A stretch of 11,697 nucleotides of DNA from Clostridia bacterium (GTDB lineage: Bacteria > Bacillota > Clostridia > Oscillospirales > Acutalibacteraceae). The notes beneath the pieces are model-generated. The model was not told the DNA's origin. It saw nothing but the letters and a program-made list of their open reading frames with translations, and searched no databases. A program made the position numbers and the translations under genes. Every line of letters starts with the position of its first letter. Within the stretch, counting starts at the first letter, position 1. The DNA lies in contig CAAENL010000099.1 of assembly GCA_900757335.1 (NCBI GenBank), positions 1 through 11,697 of the forward strand, given 5' to 3'. Shown here piece by piece: positions 1 to 6,515 of this stretch.

Positions 1-202
1 ATATAATAAACCTGAAAATGAAATCAAGATTATTCACACTGACTCTAAAGCTTAAATTCATACTGCTTAATATATTATTTACAAAATCTCTAACTGCAGA
101 AAGATAGCCCTCAAACGCTACAAACGCATACAACGGAGCAATTAAAACTACAGCAATTGCACAAAAATTAAAAATACGGTTTTTCACTTTAGTCTTATCC
201 AT
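1..202 (-). CDS. small VanZ-like membrane protein, paralogue 4 (3' end outside window)
   Basis: This is the first 67 codons of a gene that runs off the left edge. It starts with ATG at 202-200, with GGAGG 8 nt upstream. The N-terminus (MDKTKVK) is nearly the same as in the gene at 749-1204. One hydrophobic segment (about residues 9-28) is followed by FVNNILSSMNLSFRV, the best conserved block of the whole tandem family, and then by FIFRFII, where a second membrane segment begins. It lies downstream of three paralogues in the same orientation and shares their leader (GACGTCAAGGAGG just before the start). The function is unknown. The VanZ-like assignment rests on the first paralogue (1235-1705). 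Confidence 0.75.
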   Translation of the reverse strand, partial: MDKTKVKNRIFNFCAIAVVLIAPLYAFVAFEGYLSAVRDFVNNILSSMNLSFRVSVNNLDFIFRFII

Positions 203-248
203 AATCAAATCCTCCTTGACGTCTTTTATATTTTAAATATCTTTACTT

Positions 249-701
249 TTAAACTTTTTTCGAATCGATGTTTTTTTCTTTCTTTTTAAAATGATTTTTA
301 ATAAACAAATAAAGAAGAACACCGAAAGTATACCCAATAAGATTTACAATAAAGTTGGTAACAAATGTTGTCGAGCGTACAGCCAACATTGAAAAAACCA
401 ATCCACCTAAACATAAAAAACCTATCAATTCCCATTTTTTCAACATATCAAATTCATCGGTCTTACATGAAATTATGGGCAATATACCTGCACAAAAACA
501 TATAATAAATTCAAAAACGGAGTCAACGTCATGTATATCGACTCTGAAAGTTAAATTCACAGTATCGAAAACATTATTTAAAAAGTCGCGAACTACAGGG
601 AAAATATAATCAAAACTTCCTGATATATACCAGGAATAAATCAAAACCAAAATAACAGGATACAAAACATAATTTCGGTTTTTTGCTTTAAGTTTATCCA
701 T
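249..701 (-). CDS. small VanZ-like four-helix membrane protein, paralogue 3
   Basis: A 150-residue protein with about four predicted membrane segments (roughly residues 12-30, 62-80, 92-110 and 115-136) and a lysine-rich tail ending KNIDSKKV. A semi-conserved block FLNNVFDTVNLTFRV sits between segments 1 and 2. In VanZ-like proteins the next segment carries a polar H-F-x-E-Y motif. Here it reads SVFEFIICF, so the polar residues are mostly lost. The start is ATG at 701-699, with GGAGG 8 nt upstream. It shares its leader, N-terminus (MDKxKxK) and C-terminus with the gene at 749-1204, which shows a recent tandem duplication. The role is unknown: VanZ relatives are linked to glycopeptide or lipopeptide tolerance, but that function cannot be claimed here. 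Confidence 0.8.
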   Translation of the reverse strand: MDKLKAKNRNYVLYPVILVLIYSWYISGSFDYIFPVVRDFLNNVFDTVNLTFRVDIHDVDSVFEFIICFCAGILPIISCKTDEFDMLKKWELIGFLCLGGLVFSMLAVRSTTFVTNFIVNLIGYTFGVLLYLFIKNHFKKKEKNIDSKKV

Positions 702-748
702 AATTAAACCCTCCTTGACGTCTTTTGTACTTTAAAAATCCTTACTTT

Positions 749-1204
749 TTAAACTTTTTTAGAATCGATGTTTTTATCTTTCTTTTCAAAATGAAGAAGC
801 CAATAAACAAACATGCCAAGGGTATACACAATAAAATTTATAGCAAAAGAGAGGAATATGTTTGAACTTGAACTTGAACCCAGAATTGACCACAGTAATC
901 CGTATAAAAATAACTTTATTAAATACCGCTTTTTAGAACTATTGTTTCCTATCCACATACGCGAAGATGCAGGTAAAGCCAAACCTGAAACAAAACAAAT
1001 CATAAAATAAAAAATAGAATTAGTATTATCCTCAGTGATCCTAAAACTTAAGTTCATACTGCTTAAAAAATTATTTACAAAATTACAAACTATAGAAGGT
1101 CCATCATTAATCGCTATTATTAATATTGCATACATCAGCCAAATTAAAATCGCAGCAGTTACACACGAAATATAAACCCATTTTTTCACTTTAGTCTTAT
1201 CCAT
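749..1204 (-). CDS. small VanZ-like four-helix membrane protein, paralogue 2
   Basis: A 151-residue protein with a basic N-terminus (MDKTKVKKW), about four membrane segments (roughly 9-32, 63-81, 93-110, 117-137) and the charged tail KKDKNIDSKKV. The block FVNNFLSSMNLSFRI matches the same block in its three neighbours. The ATG at 1204-1202 is preferred over a TTG two codons upstream, because GGAGG lies 8 nt before the ATG but only 3 nt before the TTG. It ends 47 nt before the next gene. That spacer, the tail and the leader are duplicated between units. The VanZ-like core motif is degenerate (SIFYFMICFVSG, compared with FFRFIEYFVLG in 1235-1705). The function is unknown. Confidence 0.8.
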   Translation of the reverse strand: MDKTKVKKWVYISCVTAAILIWLMYAILIIAINDGPSIVCNFVNNFLSSMNLSFRITEDNTNSIFYFMICFVSGLALPASSRMWIGNNSSKKRYLIKLFLYGLLWSILGSSSSSNIFLSFAINFIVYTLGMFVYWLLHFEKKDKNIDSKKV

Positions 1205-1234
1205 AATCAAATCCTCCTTGACGTCTTTTATATT

Positions 1235-1705
1235 TTAAGTTCTTTTTGTAATGCTTCTTTTTTTCTTATTATTTTTAAGGAAAAATTTATTAACAAAAAA
1301 ATAAAAAATCGAACCCAAACAAAATTCAGAAAAAGCAGTAAGGTATTCCAAAACACTTACGTTCATTCCGACAAAACTATATTTGATGTCGATTTTAGCT
1401 GTCAACGCACCTATAAAAGTTATAAAAATAATATTCCAAAAACCTCGTTTTTTAGGGTTGTCCTTCATTATTCCGAAAATAAGAGCACCTAAAACAAAAT
1501 ATTCAATAAATCTGAAAAATCCGTAAATGTCCCTATTTCCTAATTTGAAGCCCAAATTTATACTGCCTAAAAAATTGTTTACCGAATTTAAAATCGCAGG
1601 AGTGTTTTCAATAAATTCCATGCCTCTATAAGGACTAAACAACATCCAAACAACTATACACATCGAAACTATGGCGTAAACAATACTTTTTGTTTTATAC
1701 GACAT
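1235..1705 (-). CDS. VanZ-like family membrane protein, paralogue 1 (probable founder)
   Basis: A 156-residue protein with a membrane segment at about residues 7-24, then FLGSINLGFKLGNRD, then FFRFIEYFVLGALIFGI, two more hydrophobic stretches and a very basic tail (KKKRSITKRT). The F-I-E-Y-F-V-L-G string resembles the second-helix motif of VanZ-like proteins (HFxEYxxLG), although the usual RK and His are missing. The other three paralogues have drifted further, so this is probably closest to the ancestor. The start is ATG at 1705-1703, with AAGGAGG 8 nt upstream. It begins 19 nt after parB ends, so it may be read from the parAB transcript. Four-helix topology and family are inferred from pattern only. 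A function in antibiotic tolerance or the envelope is not shown. Confidence 0.75.
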   Translation of the reverse strand: MSYKTKSIVYAIVSMCIVVWMLFSPYRGMEFIENTPAILNSVNNFLGSINLGFKLGNRDIYGFFRFIEYFVLGALIFGIMKDNPKKRGFWNIIFITFIGALTAKIDIKYSFVGMNVSVLEYLTAFSEFCLGSIFYFFVNKFFLKNNKKKRSITKRT

Positions 1706-1724
1706 AATTTAAACCTCCTTTTTA

Positions 1725-2588
1725 TTATTTTTCGCTTGTAAGCAACCTGTATATGTCAGAAAGGTCTTCTTCGCCGTTGAATTCTATTTGTATCGTTCCT
1801 TTTTTTCTTCTGCCTGATACTATTTTTACCTTGCGACCGAATTTTTTATTAAGCCCGTTTTCTATTTTATTGAAAAAAGCATCTTTTTTTATTACTTTTA
1901 TTGATTTCGGTTTTTCAAATTCTTTAAAATTCATTTTCCGAACGAGCTGCTCAAGCTGTCTTACGCTCAAGCCTTGAGAAAGCGTAATTTTTAAAGCTTG
2001 TTCCATGTCCTCTGGGGAACTTAGCGAAAGAAGCGTTCTTGCGTGACCCGCTGAAATTTCTTCGGATTCGAGTTTTTCCATTACGGAATCGGGTAAATTT
2101 AAAAGTCTGAGTGCGTTGGCAATATATGAACGTGATTTTCCTATTGTTTTCGAAACGTCTTCTTGAGTAAAATTATGTGCATCCATCAAAGCTTTGTATC
2201 CTTTGGCTTCTTCAAGAGCTGACAAATCTTCACGCTGAAGGTTTTCAACCAGAGCCAGTTCCATTATTTTCGATTCGTCTATATCTTTTATTATTACGGG
2301 AACTTCAGACAAACCTGCCATTTTACTCGCCCGAAACCTGCGTTCGCCTGCTATTATTTTATATTTCCCCGAAGCAAGAGGTTTAACGACTATCGGCTGA
2401 ATAAGTCCGTGCTCGGAAACGGAATTTGCAAGTTCCCGAAGTGCGTCTTGATTAAATTTAAAACGCGGCTGACTTAGGTTTGCTTCGAGTTCCGTTATTT
2501 TAAGACTTAGCGGTGCATTTTCGCTTTCGGGATTATTTTGCATAAAAATCAAATCAAGACCTTTTCCGAGTCCGCTTGGTTTTGCCAT
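1725..2588 (-). CDS. parB: chromosome-partitioning protein ParB (Spo0J), CTPase clamp
   Basis: A 287-residue protein that binds parS, loads onto DNA as a CTP-dependent sliding clamp, recruits SMC and stimulates ParA. Visible features in order: a basic start with GLGKGLDLIF; the N-terminal ParB domain (about 28-115) with SQPR at 39-42 and the CTP-binding GERRFRAS at 81-88; ENLQRE at 115-120; a helix-turn-helix parS reader (about 130-156) with TQEDVSKTIGKSRSYI; ISAGHARTLL at 178-187; and a C-terminal dimerisation region (about 230-287) rich in lysine. Length and order are typical of the family. The start is ATG at 2588-2586, with AGGAG 8 nt upstream. It lies 14 nt after parA, in one operon. Cognate parS sites are at 3445 and 4554. 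Confidence 0.97.
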   Translation of the reverse strand: MAKPSGLGKGLDLIFMQNNPESENAPLSLKITELEANLSQPRFKFNQDALRELANSVSEHGLIQPIVVKPLASGKYKIIAGERRFRASKMAGLSEVPVIIKDIDESKIMELALVENLQREDLSALEEAKGYKALMDAHNFTQEDVSKTIGKSRSYIANALRLLNLPDSVMEKLESEEISAGHARTLLSLSSPEDMEQALKITLSQGLSVRQLEQLVRKMNFKEFEKPKSIKVIKKDAFFNKIENGLNKKFGRKVKIVSGRRKKGTIQIEFNGEEDLSDIYRLLTSEK

Positions 2589-2602
2589 AAAAACAGCTCC
2601 TT

Positions 2603-3367
2603 TTATTTATTGTTTTTAACTATTTCTTTAGCTAAATTTTTATACGCAAAGGTTCCCATGTTAAGTCTTGCAAAATAGGCTACAGGTTTACCGAATCCCG
2701 GTGCTTCCGAAATTTTTACCGTTCTCGGAATTGTTGTTTTGAAAACTTTATCGGGGAAATTTTTCTTTACTTCTTCTATTACCTGGCGAGTAAGATTTAA
2801 CCTTAAATCGCACATCGTCATTAAAATTCCCTCGATATCAATCTCGGGATTATGATGCCTTTTTACGACTTTTATGGTGTTTATAAGTTGTGATAAACCT
2901 TCCAAAGCATAATATTCGCATTGAATCGGAATAAGAACTGTATCGCTTGCACAAAAAGCGTTTATAGTAATGATTCCCAAAGACGGCGGACAATCTATTA
3001 TTATGTAGTCGTAAACTTCTTTTAAGTGGGAAATTTTATTTTTAAGTTTTGATTCTTTTCCCGAAAAAAGACTTATTCCTGCGTCAGCCGATGCCAAATT
3101 TATATGAGAAGGTATAAGATAGAGATTTTTAAATTGAGTTTCCAAAGTTGCTTCTTCGGCAGAAGTATCTTTTTCAAGAACGTCATAAGAAGACTTTGAA
3201 ACTGTTCTTTTGTCAAATCCCAAACCGCTTGTAGTATTGCCTTGTGGGTCAAAATCTATAACAAGAACTTTCTTGCCGAGAATCCCTAAAGCTGCCGAAA
3301 GATTAATTGAAGTCGTTGTCTTTCCGACGCCGCCTTTTTGATTGGAAATTGAAATTATTTTACCCAT
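2603..3367 (-). CDS. parA: chromosome-partitioning ATPase ParA (Soj)
   Basis: A 254-residue ParA/MinD-type ATPase that cycles on the nucleoid with ParB, segregates the origin and modulates DnaA in relatives such as Soj. Deviant Walker A KGGVGKTT at residues 11-18, switch I/Walker A' VIDFDPQGN at 36-44, and Walker B YIIIDCPPSLG at about 121-131 are all intact. The chosen ATG at 3367-3365 follows GGGAGG by 4 nt and gives the usual MGKIISISNQKGG start and family length. An ATG seven codons upstream (3388) has no ribosome site. The gene is preceded by an extended -10 promoter and parS, and is followed by parB. Nothing is truncated. Confidence 0.97.
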   Translation of the reverse strand: MGKIISISNQKGGVGKTTTSINLSAALGILGKKVLVIDFDPQGNTTSGLGFDKRTVSKSSYDVLEKDTSAEEATLETQFKNLYLIPSHINLASADAGISLFSGKESKLKNKISHLKEVYDYIIIDCPPSLGIITINAFCASDTVLIPIQCEYYALEGLSQLINTIKVVKRHHNPEIDIEGILMTMCDLRLNLTRQVIEEVKKNFPDKVFKTTIPRTVKISEAPGFGKPVAYFARLNMGTFAYKNLAKEIVKNNK

Positions 3368-3409
3368 AAATCCTCCCTTAATTACCATGTTTAATTATAT
3401 TTTTAAATT

Positions 3410-3433
3410 ATTATATCATAACGTTTGAGTCAA
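3410..3433 (-). promoter_or_regulatory. candidate parAB promoter with extended -10
   Basis: On the minus strand, TGATATAAT (3418-3410) is a perfect extended -10 (TGnTATAAT). A TTGACT lies at 3433-3428, but only 12 nt upstream of the -10. The classical spacing is therefore not met, and the extended -10 is probably what matters. Transcription would start near 3403, leaving a leader of about 36 nt with the ribosome site. parS sits just upstream (3445-3460), so ParB binding could affect this promoter. Confidence 0.5.
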
Positions 3434-3444
3434 TAAAACGATTT

Positions 3445-3460
3445 TGTTTCACGTGAAACA
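3445..3460. promoter_or_regulatory. parS: parS centromere site 1
   Basis: TGTTTCACGTGAAACA, a perfect 16-bp palindrome identical to the Bacillota consensus parS bound by ParB/Spo0J. It starts two bases after the rsmG stop codon and lies upstream of the parAB promoter. Confidence 0.97.
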
Positions 3461-3462
3461 TT

Positions 3463-4167
3463 TTACAAAGGTTTCTTTGAAATTTGCGAATTTGAACGAG
3501 GATATTTTCTCGGTGTTTCCTTGATTTTTTCGATTATTATTATGTTTCTAAAGCCTTTTTCGCGGGGCAGTTCCAAGTGTTCGCAGGCTTTAATCTTTCC
3601 GCCCATTATTTTTATGGCATTTTCGGAATTTTTTATTTCTTCTTCAGAATTTGGCCCTTTCATAGCCGTGAAACAGCCCTCCATTTTTACATATCCTAAA
3701 CAATATTCGCTCAAGATATTAAGCGGTGCTACAGCTCTTGAAACTGCTGCGTCGAATTTTTCTCTGAATTCATTTTCTTGAGCTAATTCTTCGGCTCGGC
3801 CGTGAAAAATATCTATTTTTAAATTTAATTTTTCCGAAAGTTCTTTCAAGAAAGTTATTCGCTTGTTCAAACTGTCAACAAGCGTAAGATTTATCGATTC
3901 GTCAAAAATTTTAAGCGGAACTCCCGGAAAACCCGCTCCCGTTCCAACGTCTATTATTTTTGACTTTGAACCCATCTTTATAAATTTACTTAAAATCATA
4001 CTGTCAAGAAAATGTTTAATCATTATGTCTTCAGGCTCTTTTATTGCCGTAAGATTCGTGTGTTTATTGTACTCGAGCAAAAAATCCATGTATATGCGAA
4101 ATTTTTCAAGCTGTTTTTCGCTTAGCTTAAGTCCTAATTTTTCAGCTTCCTGTTTTAATAAAATCAT
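3463..4167 (-). CDS. rsmG: 16S rRNA (guanine-N7) methyltransferase RsmG (GidB)
   Basis: A 234-residue enzyme that methylates N7 of G527 (E. coli numbering) in 16S rRNA using S-adenosylmethionine. Loss of it gives low-level streptomycin resistance in several bacteria. Visible motifs: HTNLTAI (36-42), KHFLDS (51-56), SAM-binding DVGTGAGFPG (73-82), LVDSLNKR (96-103), GRAEE (113-117), SRAVAPL (133-139) and the family's C-terminal YPR (212-214). The start is ATG at 4167-4165, which overlaps the mnmG stop as TAATG. Its GGAG, 10 nt upstream, lies in the last codons of mnmG, so the two are translationally coupled. A longer start at 4206 would add 13 residues without a ribosome site and is rejected. 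Confidence 0.96.
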   Translation of the reverse strand: MILLKQEAEKLGLKLSEKQLEKFRIYMDFLLEYNKHTNLTAIKEPEDIMIKHFLDSMILSKFIKMGSKSKIIDVGTGAGFPGVPLKIFDESINLTLVDSLNKRITFLKELSEKLNLKIDIFHGRAEELAQENEFREKFDAAVSRAVAPLNILSEYCLGYVKMEGCFTAMKGPNSEEEIKNSENAIKIMGGKIKACEHLELPREKGFRNIIIIEKIKETPRKYPRSNSQISKKPL

Positions 4168-6059
4168 TATTCGTTTTCTCCTTTTCGGTTCTTTGACGCA
4201 AGCCAAATAATAAGCACGGAAATATCCGCAGGGCTGACTCCCGAAATTCTTGCGGCTTGTCCGATGTTTTGCGGACGGATTTTACTAAGCTTTTCCGCCG
4301 CTTCCAAACGAAGGCCTTTAATTAATTTATAATCAACCGAATCTGGGAGAATTTTATTTTCTAATCTTCGCATCTCTGAAATTTGACGATTTTGCCTTGC
4401 AATATATCCTTCGTATTTTATTTCGGTTTGAACTTGCTCGAAAATTCTTTTGTCAATTTCAGGTCTTGAAACATCAAAAGGTTTTAAGTCATCGTACGTA
4501 ATTTGCGGACGCTTTATAAGTTCACTTATTTTTACACCGCTCGAAACAGGTGATGTTTCACGTGAAACAAGTACAGCGTTAAGCTCATCGGATGGCGGTA
4601 AAACGGTCTTTTTTATTCTTTCAAGCTCGGTTTTTTTCATTTCTTGCCGAGTCAAAAACTCTTCCCAACATTTATCATCTATTAAGCCTATTTTTCTTGC
4701 CAACGGAGTTAAACGTTCGTCGGCGTTGTCTTGTCTTAAAATCAGTCTGTACTCCGAGCGTGAAGTCATCATTCTATACGGGTCATTGACTCCTTTTGTT
4801 ACCAAATCATCAATAAGCGTGCCTATGTATGAAGAGCCTCTGTCAAGAATTATTTGCTCTTTCCCCACAATTTTAAGTGCGGCGTTTATTCCTGCGATAA
4901 GCCCTTGTGCAGCAGCTTCTTCATAGCCGGAACTTCCGTTAAATTGTCCCGCTCCAAAGAGTCCCGGGAATTCGCGGTATTCAAGAGTCGCGTTCATTTG
5001 AGTTGGATCCGCTATGTCATACTCTATCGCATAAGCAGGACGCATGATTTTTACATTTTCAAGACCCGGAATGGTTCTGTACATTTCGGTTTGAACCTCT
5101 TCAGGAAGAGAAGTCGACATACCCTGAAGATACATTTCTTCGGTATTTATTCCGCACGGCTCTATAAAAAGTTGATGACGTTTTTTATCAGGAAACCTTA
5201 CAATTTTGTCTTCAATACTCGGGCAATATCTAGGACCAATGCCTTCGATTTTTCCGCTGTACATCGGAGCTCTGTGAAGATTTTTAAGAATTACTTCTTT
5301 TGTTTTGTCATTCGTCCAGGAAATATAGCATGCAACTTTATTTTCCATAACTTTTTTTGTACTGTACGAAAATGGAACTATATCGTCATCGCCGCATTGC
5401 TTTTCCAAAATATCAAAATTAATGCTTGACTTTAAAACTCTGGCAGGCGTGCCTGTTTTAAAGCGTTTCAGTTTAAGTCCTAATTTCTTTATAGAGTCGC
5501 CAAGCAATGTGGCAGGAAAAACACCGTCTGGTCCGCTTGAATAGGAAGTTTCTCCGATATGAACTTTTCCTTCCAAAAATGTTCCTGTAGCTATTACAAC
5601 CGCTTTTGCAATATATTCTGTGTTGTTTCTCGTTACAAGTTTCCAAACGTCGTTTTCGTGAGAAATTTCAGTTATTTCCGCTTGCTTTAAAGTAAGATTA
5701 TCTTGAAGCTCGAGCTTATGCTTCATTGTTTCTTTATATCTGTTTCTGTCTATTTGAGCCCTCAAAGAATGCACTGCAGGGCCCTTTCCGAGATTAAGCA
5801 TTCTGCTTTGCAAAAAACATTCGTCTGTGGTTTTTCCCATTTCTCCGCCTAAGGCGTCTATTTCACGCACAAGATGCCCTTTAGCCGTTCCTCCGATTGA
5901 AGGATTGCATGGGCAATTTCCTACCGAATCCAAATTTATCGCAAAAACAATCGTATTACAGCCTAATCTTGCAGAAGAAAGACCTGCTTCTATTCCTGCG
6001 TGTCCCGCACCGATTACCGCAACATCATAATTTTCTGTATGTCCCAATTTAAAATACAC
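4167..6059 (-). CDS. mnmG: tRNA uridine-5-carboxymethylaminomethyl(34) synthesis enzyme MnmG (GidA)
   Basis: A 630-residue FAD enzyme that with MnmE modifies the wobble uridine (U34) of certain tRNAs using methylenetetrahydrofolate. Visible: the FAD-binding loop VIGAGHAG (15-22), the MnmG signature CNPSIGGTAKGHLVREID (51-68), GKGPAVHSLRAQ (91-102), and a C-terminal GidA-associated domain with YIARQ and ISGVSPADISVL near the end. Length is typical. There is no usable ATG. GTG at 6059 is annotated, but AAGAGG at 6064-6059 overlaps it. TTG at 6047, 11 nt downstream of that AAGAGG, may be the true start (4 residues shorter). It carries an internal parS (4554-4569), read as VSRETS. Its 5' end has been copied into the upstream gap. 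Confidence 0.96.
   Translation of the reverse strand: MYFKLGHTENYDVAVIGAGHAGIEAGLSSARLGCNTIVFAINLDSVGNCPCNPSIGGTAKGHLVREIDALGGEMGKTTDECFLQSRMLNLGKGPAVHSLRAQIDRNRYKETMKHKLELQDNLTLKQAEITEISHENDVWKLVTRNNTEYIAKAVVIATGTFLEGKVHIGETSYSSGPDGVFPATLLGDSIKKLGLKLKRFKTGTPARVLKSSINFDILEKQCGDDDIVPFSYSTKKVMENKVACYISWTNDKTKEVILKNLHRAPMYSGKIEGIGPRYCPSIEDKIVRFPDKKRHQLFIEPCGINTEEMYLQGMSTSLPEEVQTEMYRTIPGLENVKIMRPAYAIEYDIADPTQMNATLEYREFPGLFGAGQFNGSSGYEEAAAQGLIAGINAALKIVGKEQIILDRGSSYIGTLIDDLVTKGVNDPYRMMTSRSEYRLILRQDNADERLTPLARKIGLIDDKCWEEFLTRQEMKKTELERIKKTVLPPSDELNAVLVSRETSPVSSGVKISELIKRPQITYDDLKPFDVSRPEIDKRIFEQVQTEIKYEGYIARQNRQISEMRRLENKILPDSVDYKLIKGLRLEAAEKLSKIRPQNIGQAARISGVSPADISVLIIWLASKNRKGENE
4554..4569. promoter_or_regulatory. 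parS: parS centromere site 2, inside mnmG
   Basis: A second perfect TGTTTCACGTGAAACA, 1.1 kb from the first. It is embedded in the mnmG coding sequence, where it supplies part of the VSRETS codons. The perfect match within coding DNA suggests selection for ParB binding as well as for protein sequence. Confidence 0.95.
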
Positions 6060-6109
6060 CTCTTAATATTTATCTTTTTTCTTTCAAAAATAATTTTTAT
6101 ATTAAATTT

Positions 6110-6138
6110 TTTACACTAATAAGTTTAATAAAGTTCAA
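6110..6138 (-). promoter_or_regulatory. weak candidate mnmG promoter
   Basis: On the minus strand, TTGAAC (6138-6133) is followed after 17 nt by TGTAAA (6115-6110), about 50 nt upstream of the mnmG start. Spacing is ideal and the -10 is 4 of 6. The DNA is very AT-rich, so chance matches are common. Confidence 0.3.
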
Positions 6139-6159
6139 GCTGAATTCAAGTGTCTCAAA

Positions 6160-6204
6160 AGAAAGACTTGTTTTGGTTGTTGTATATTTTGTGGCAATTG
6201 TTGC
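6160..6204 (-). pseudogene. decayed copy 1 of the mnmG 5' end
   Basis: Read in the frame that matches mnmG, 15 codons give ATIATKYTTTKTSLS, compared with AVIGAGHAGIEAGLS in mnmG. There is no indel, and nucleotide similarity continues on both sides (about 6155-6245). Most changes are G-to-A or A/T-ward, as expected for neutral decay in AT-rich DNA. It is the most diverged of the three copies and makes no functional protein: the FAD-binding glycines are gone. Confidence 0.6.
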
Positions 6205-6264
6205 TCATTTTAATTTTATTTTTAATTTAAATTTTTAGCAAATAACTTTCGTAAAATCCAAATT

Positions 6265-6342
6265 TCATTTAAGTATCTCAAAAAGACTTGTTTTTACTCC
6301 TGCGTAAATCGAACCAATTACTGCAAAAATACTTTTTAACAT
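6265..6342 (-). pseudogene. decayed copy 2 of the mnmG 5' end, with a 25-codon open frame
   Basis: From ATG at 6342-6340 to TGA at 6267-6265 there is an open frame of 25 codons containing FAVIGSIYAGVKTSLF, which aligns without gaps to AVIGAGHAGIEAGLSS at the start of mnmG. The GxGxxG loop has changed to GSIYAG, so FAD binding is not expected. The surrounding DNA (about 6281-6360) is nearly the same as copy 3. I see no convincing ribosome site. It is most likely a remnant, although a short peptide cannot be excluded. Confidence 0.7.
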
Positions 6343-6394
6343 CAACACAAAATTTAAAGCTCTATTATCAATCAAGACATCGTAAATTCAAACC

Positions 6395-6445
6395 TAAGAA
6401 AAGACTTGCTTTTACTCCTGTGTGAATCGAACCGATTACTACAAA
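6395..6445 (-). pseudogene. decayed copy 3 of the mnmG 5' end
   Basis: Seventeen codons read FVVIGSIHTGVKASLFL, collinear with the VAVIGAGHAGIEAGLSS region of mnmG (identical V, I, G, H, G, A, L). The ATG seen in copy 2 has a counterpart here, but its frame meets TAG after a few codons. Copies 2 and 3 share changes that mnmG lacks (GSI for GAG; VK for IE) and an identical downstream string near TTTTTAACATCAACAC. One therefore arose from the other rather than afresh from mnmG. Confidence 0.75.
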
Positions 6446-6515
6446 ATACTTTTTAACATCAACACAAAATTTAAAACTCCATTATCAATCAAAATCTTAT
6501 CAACAATTCAAGAAT

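Larger units (their letters stand above)
1..1231 (-). repeat. tandem direct repeat, about 500-bp unit (gene plus leader)
   Basis: Three start codons lie at 202, 701 and 1204, spaced 499 and 503 bp. Each is preceded by almost the same leader (GACGTC followed by AAGGAGG; plus-strand positions about 204-231, 703-731 and 1206-1234), and the first two complete copies share the KNIDSKKV-stop end. So the unit is one small membrane-protein gene with its leader. The two complete units are 1205-1231 plus 749-1204, and 702-748 plus 249-701. The third is cut by the window edge. The gene at 1235-1705 has a different leader and is a more distant relative. Confidence 0.75.
6060..6515. other. 456-bp gene-free stretch between mnmE and mnmG
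   Basis: It holds the mnmG leader, a weak promoter candidate and the three mnmG 5'-end remnants, spaced about 117-122 bp (around 6160, 6281 and 6397). All are direct repeats in the orientation of mnmG. Beyond that I see no gene, no strong terminator and no RNA structure. Confidence 0.7.

Noticed and set aside
3368..3388. Longer ParA starting at the ATG at 3388
   Set aside because: No ribosome site before it. The ATG at 3367 follows GGGAGG and gives the normal ParA N-terminus.
4450..5429. Plus-strand open frames of 158 and 191 codons
   Set aside because: They lie opposite mnmG, have no family features or ribosome sites, and the mnmG protein is complete on the other strand.
6340..6360. Shared TTAACATCAA strings near the mnmG remnants (about 6337, 6456) and the yidD repeat (11328, 11563), as a common recombination site
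   Set aside because: Ten-base matches in such AT-rich DNA are weak evidence. Worth testing only if the string recurs at other duplicated gene ends.
6495..6507. DnaA box-like TTATCAACA, suggesting oriC
   Set aside because: Single near-match in AT-rich DNA with no cluster. The TTATCCATA strings at 195, 694 and 1198 are just gene starts of the repeat family.
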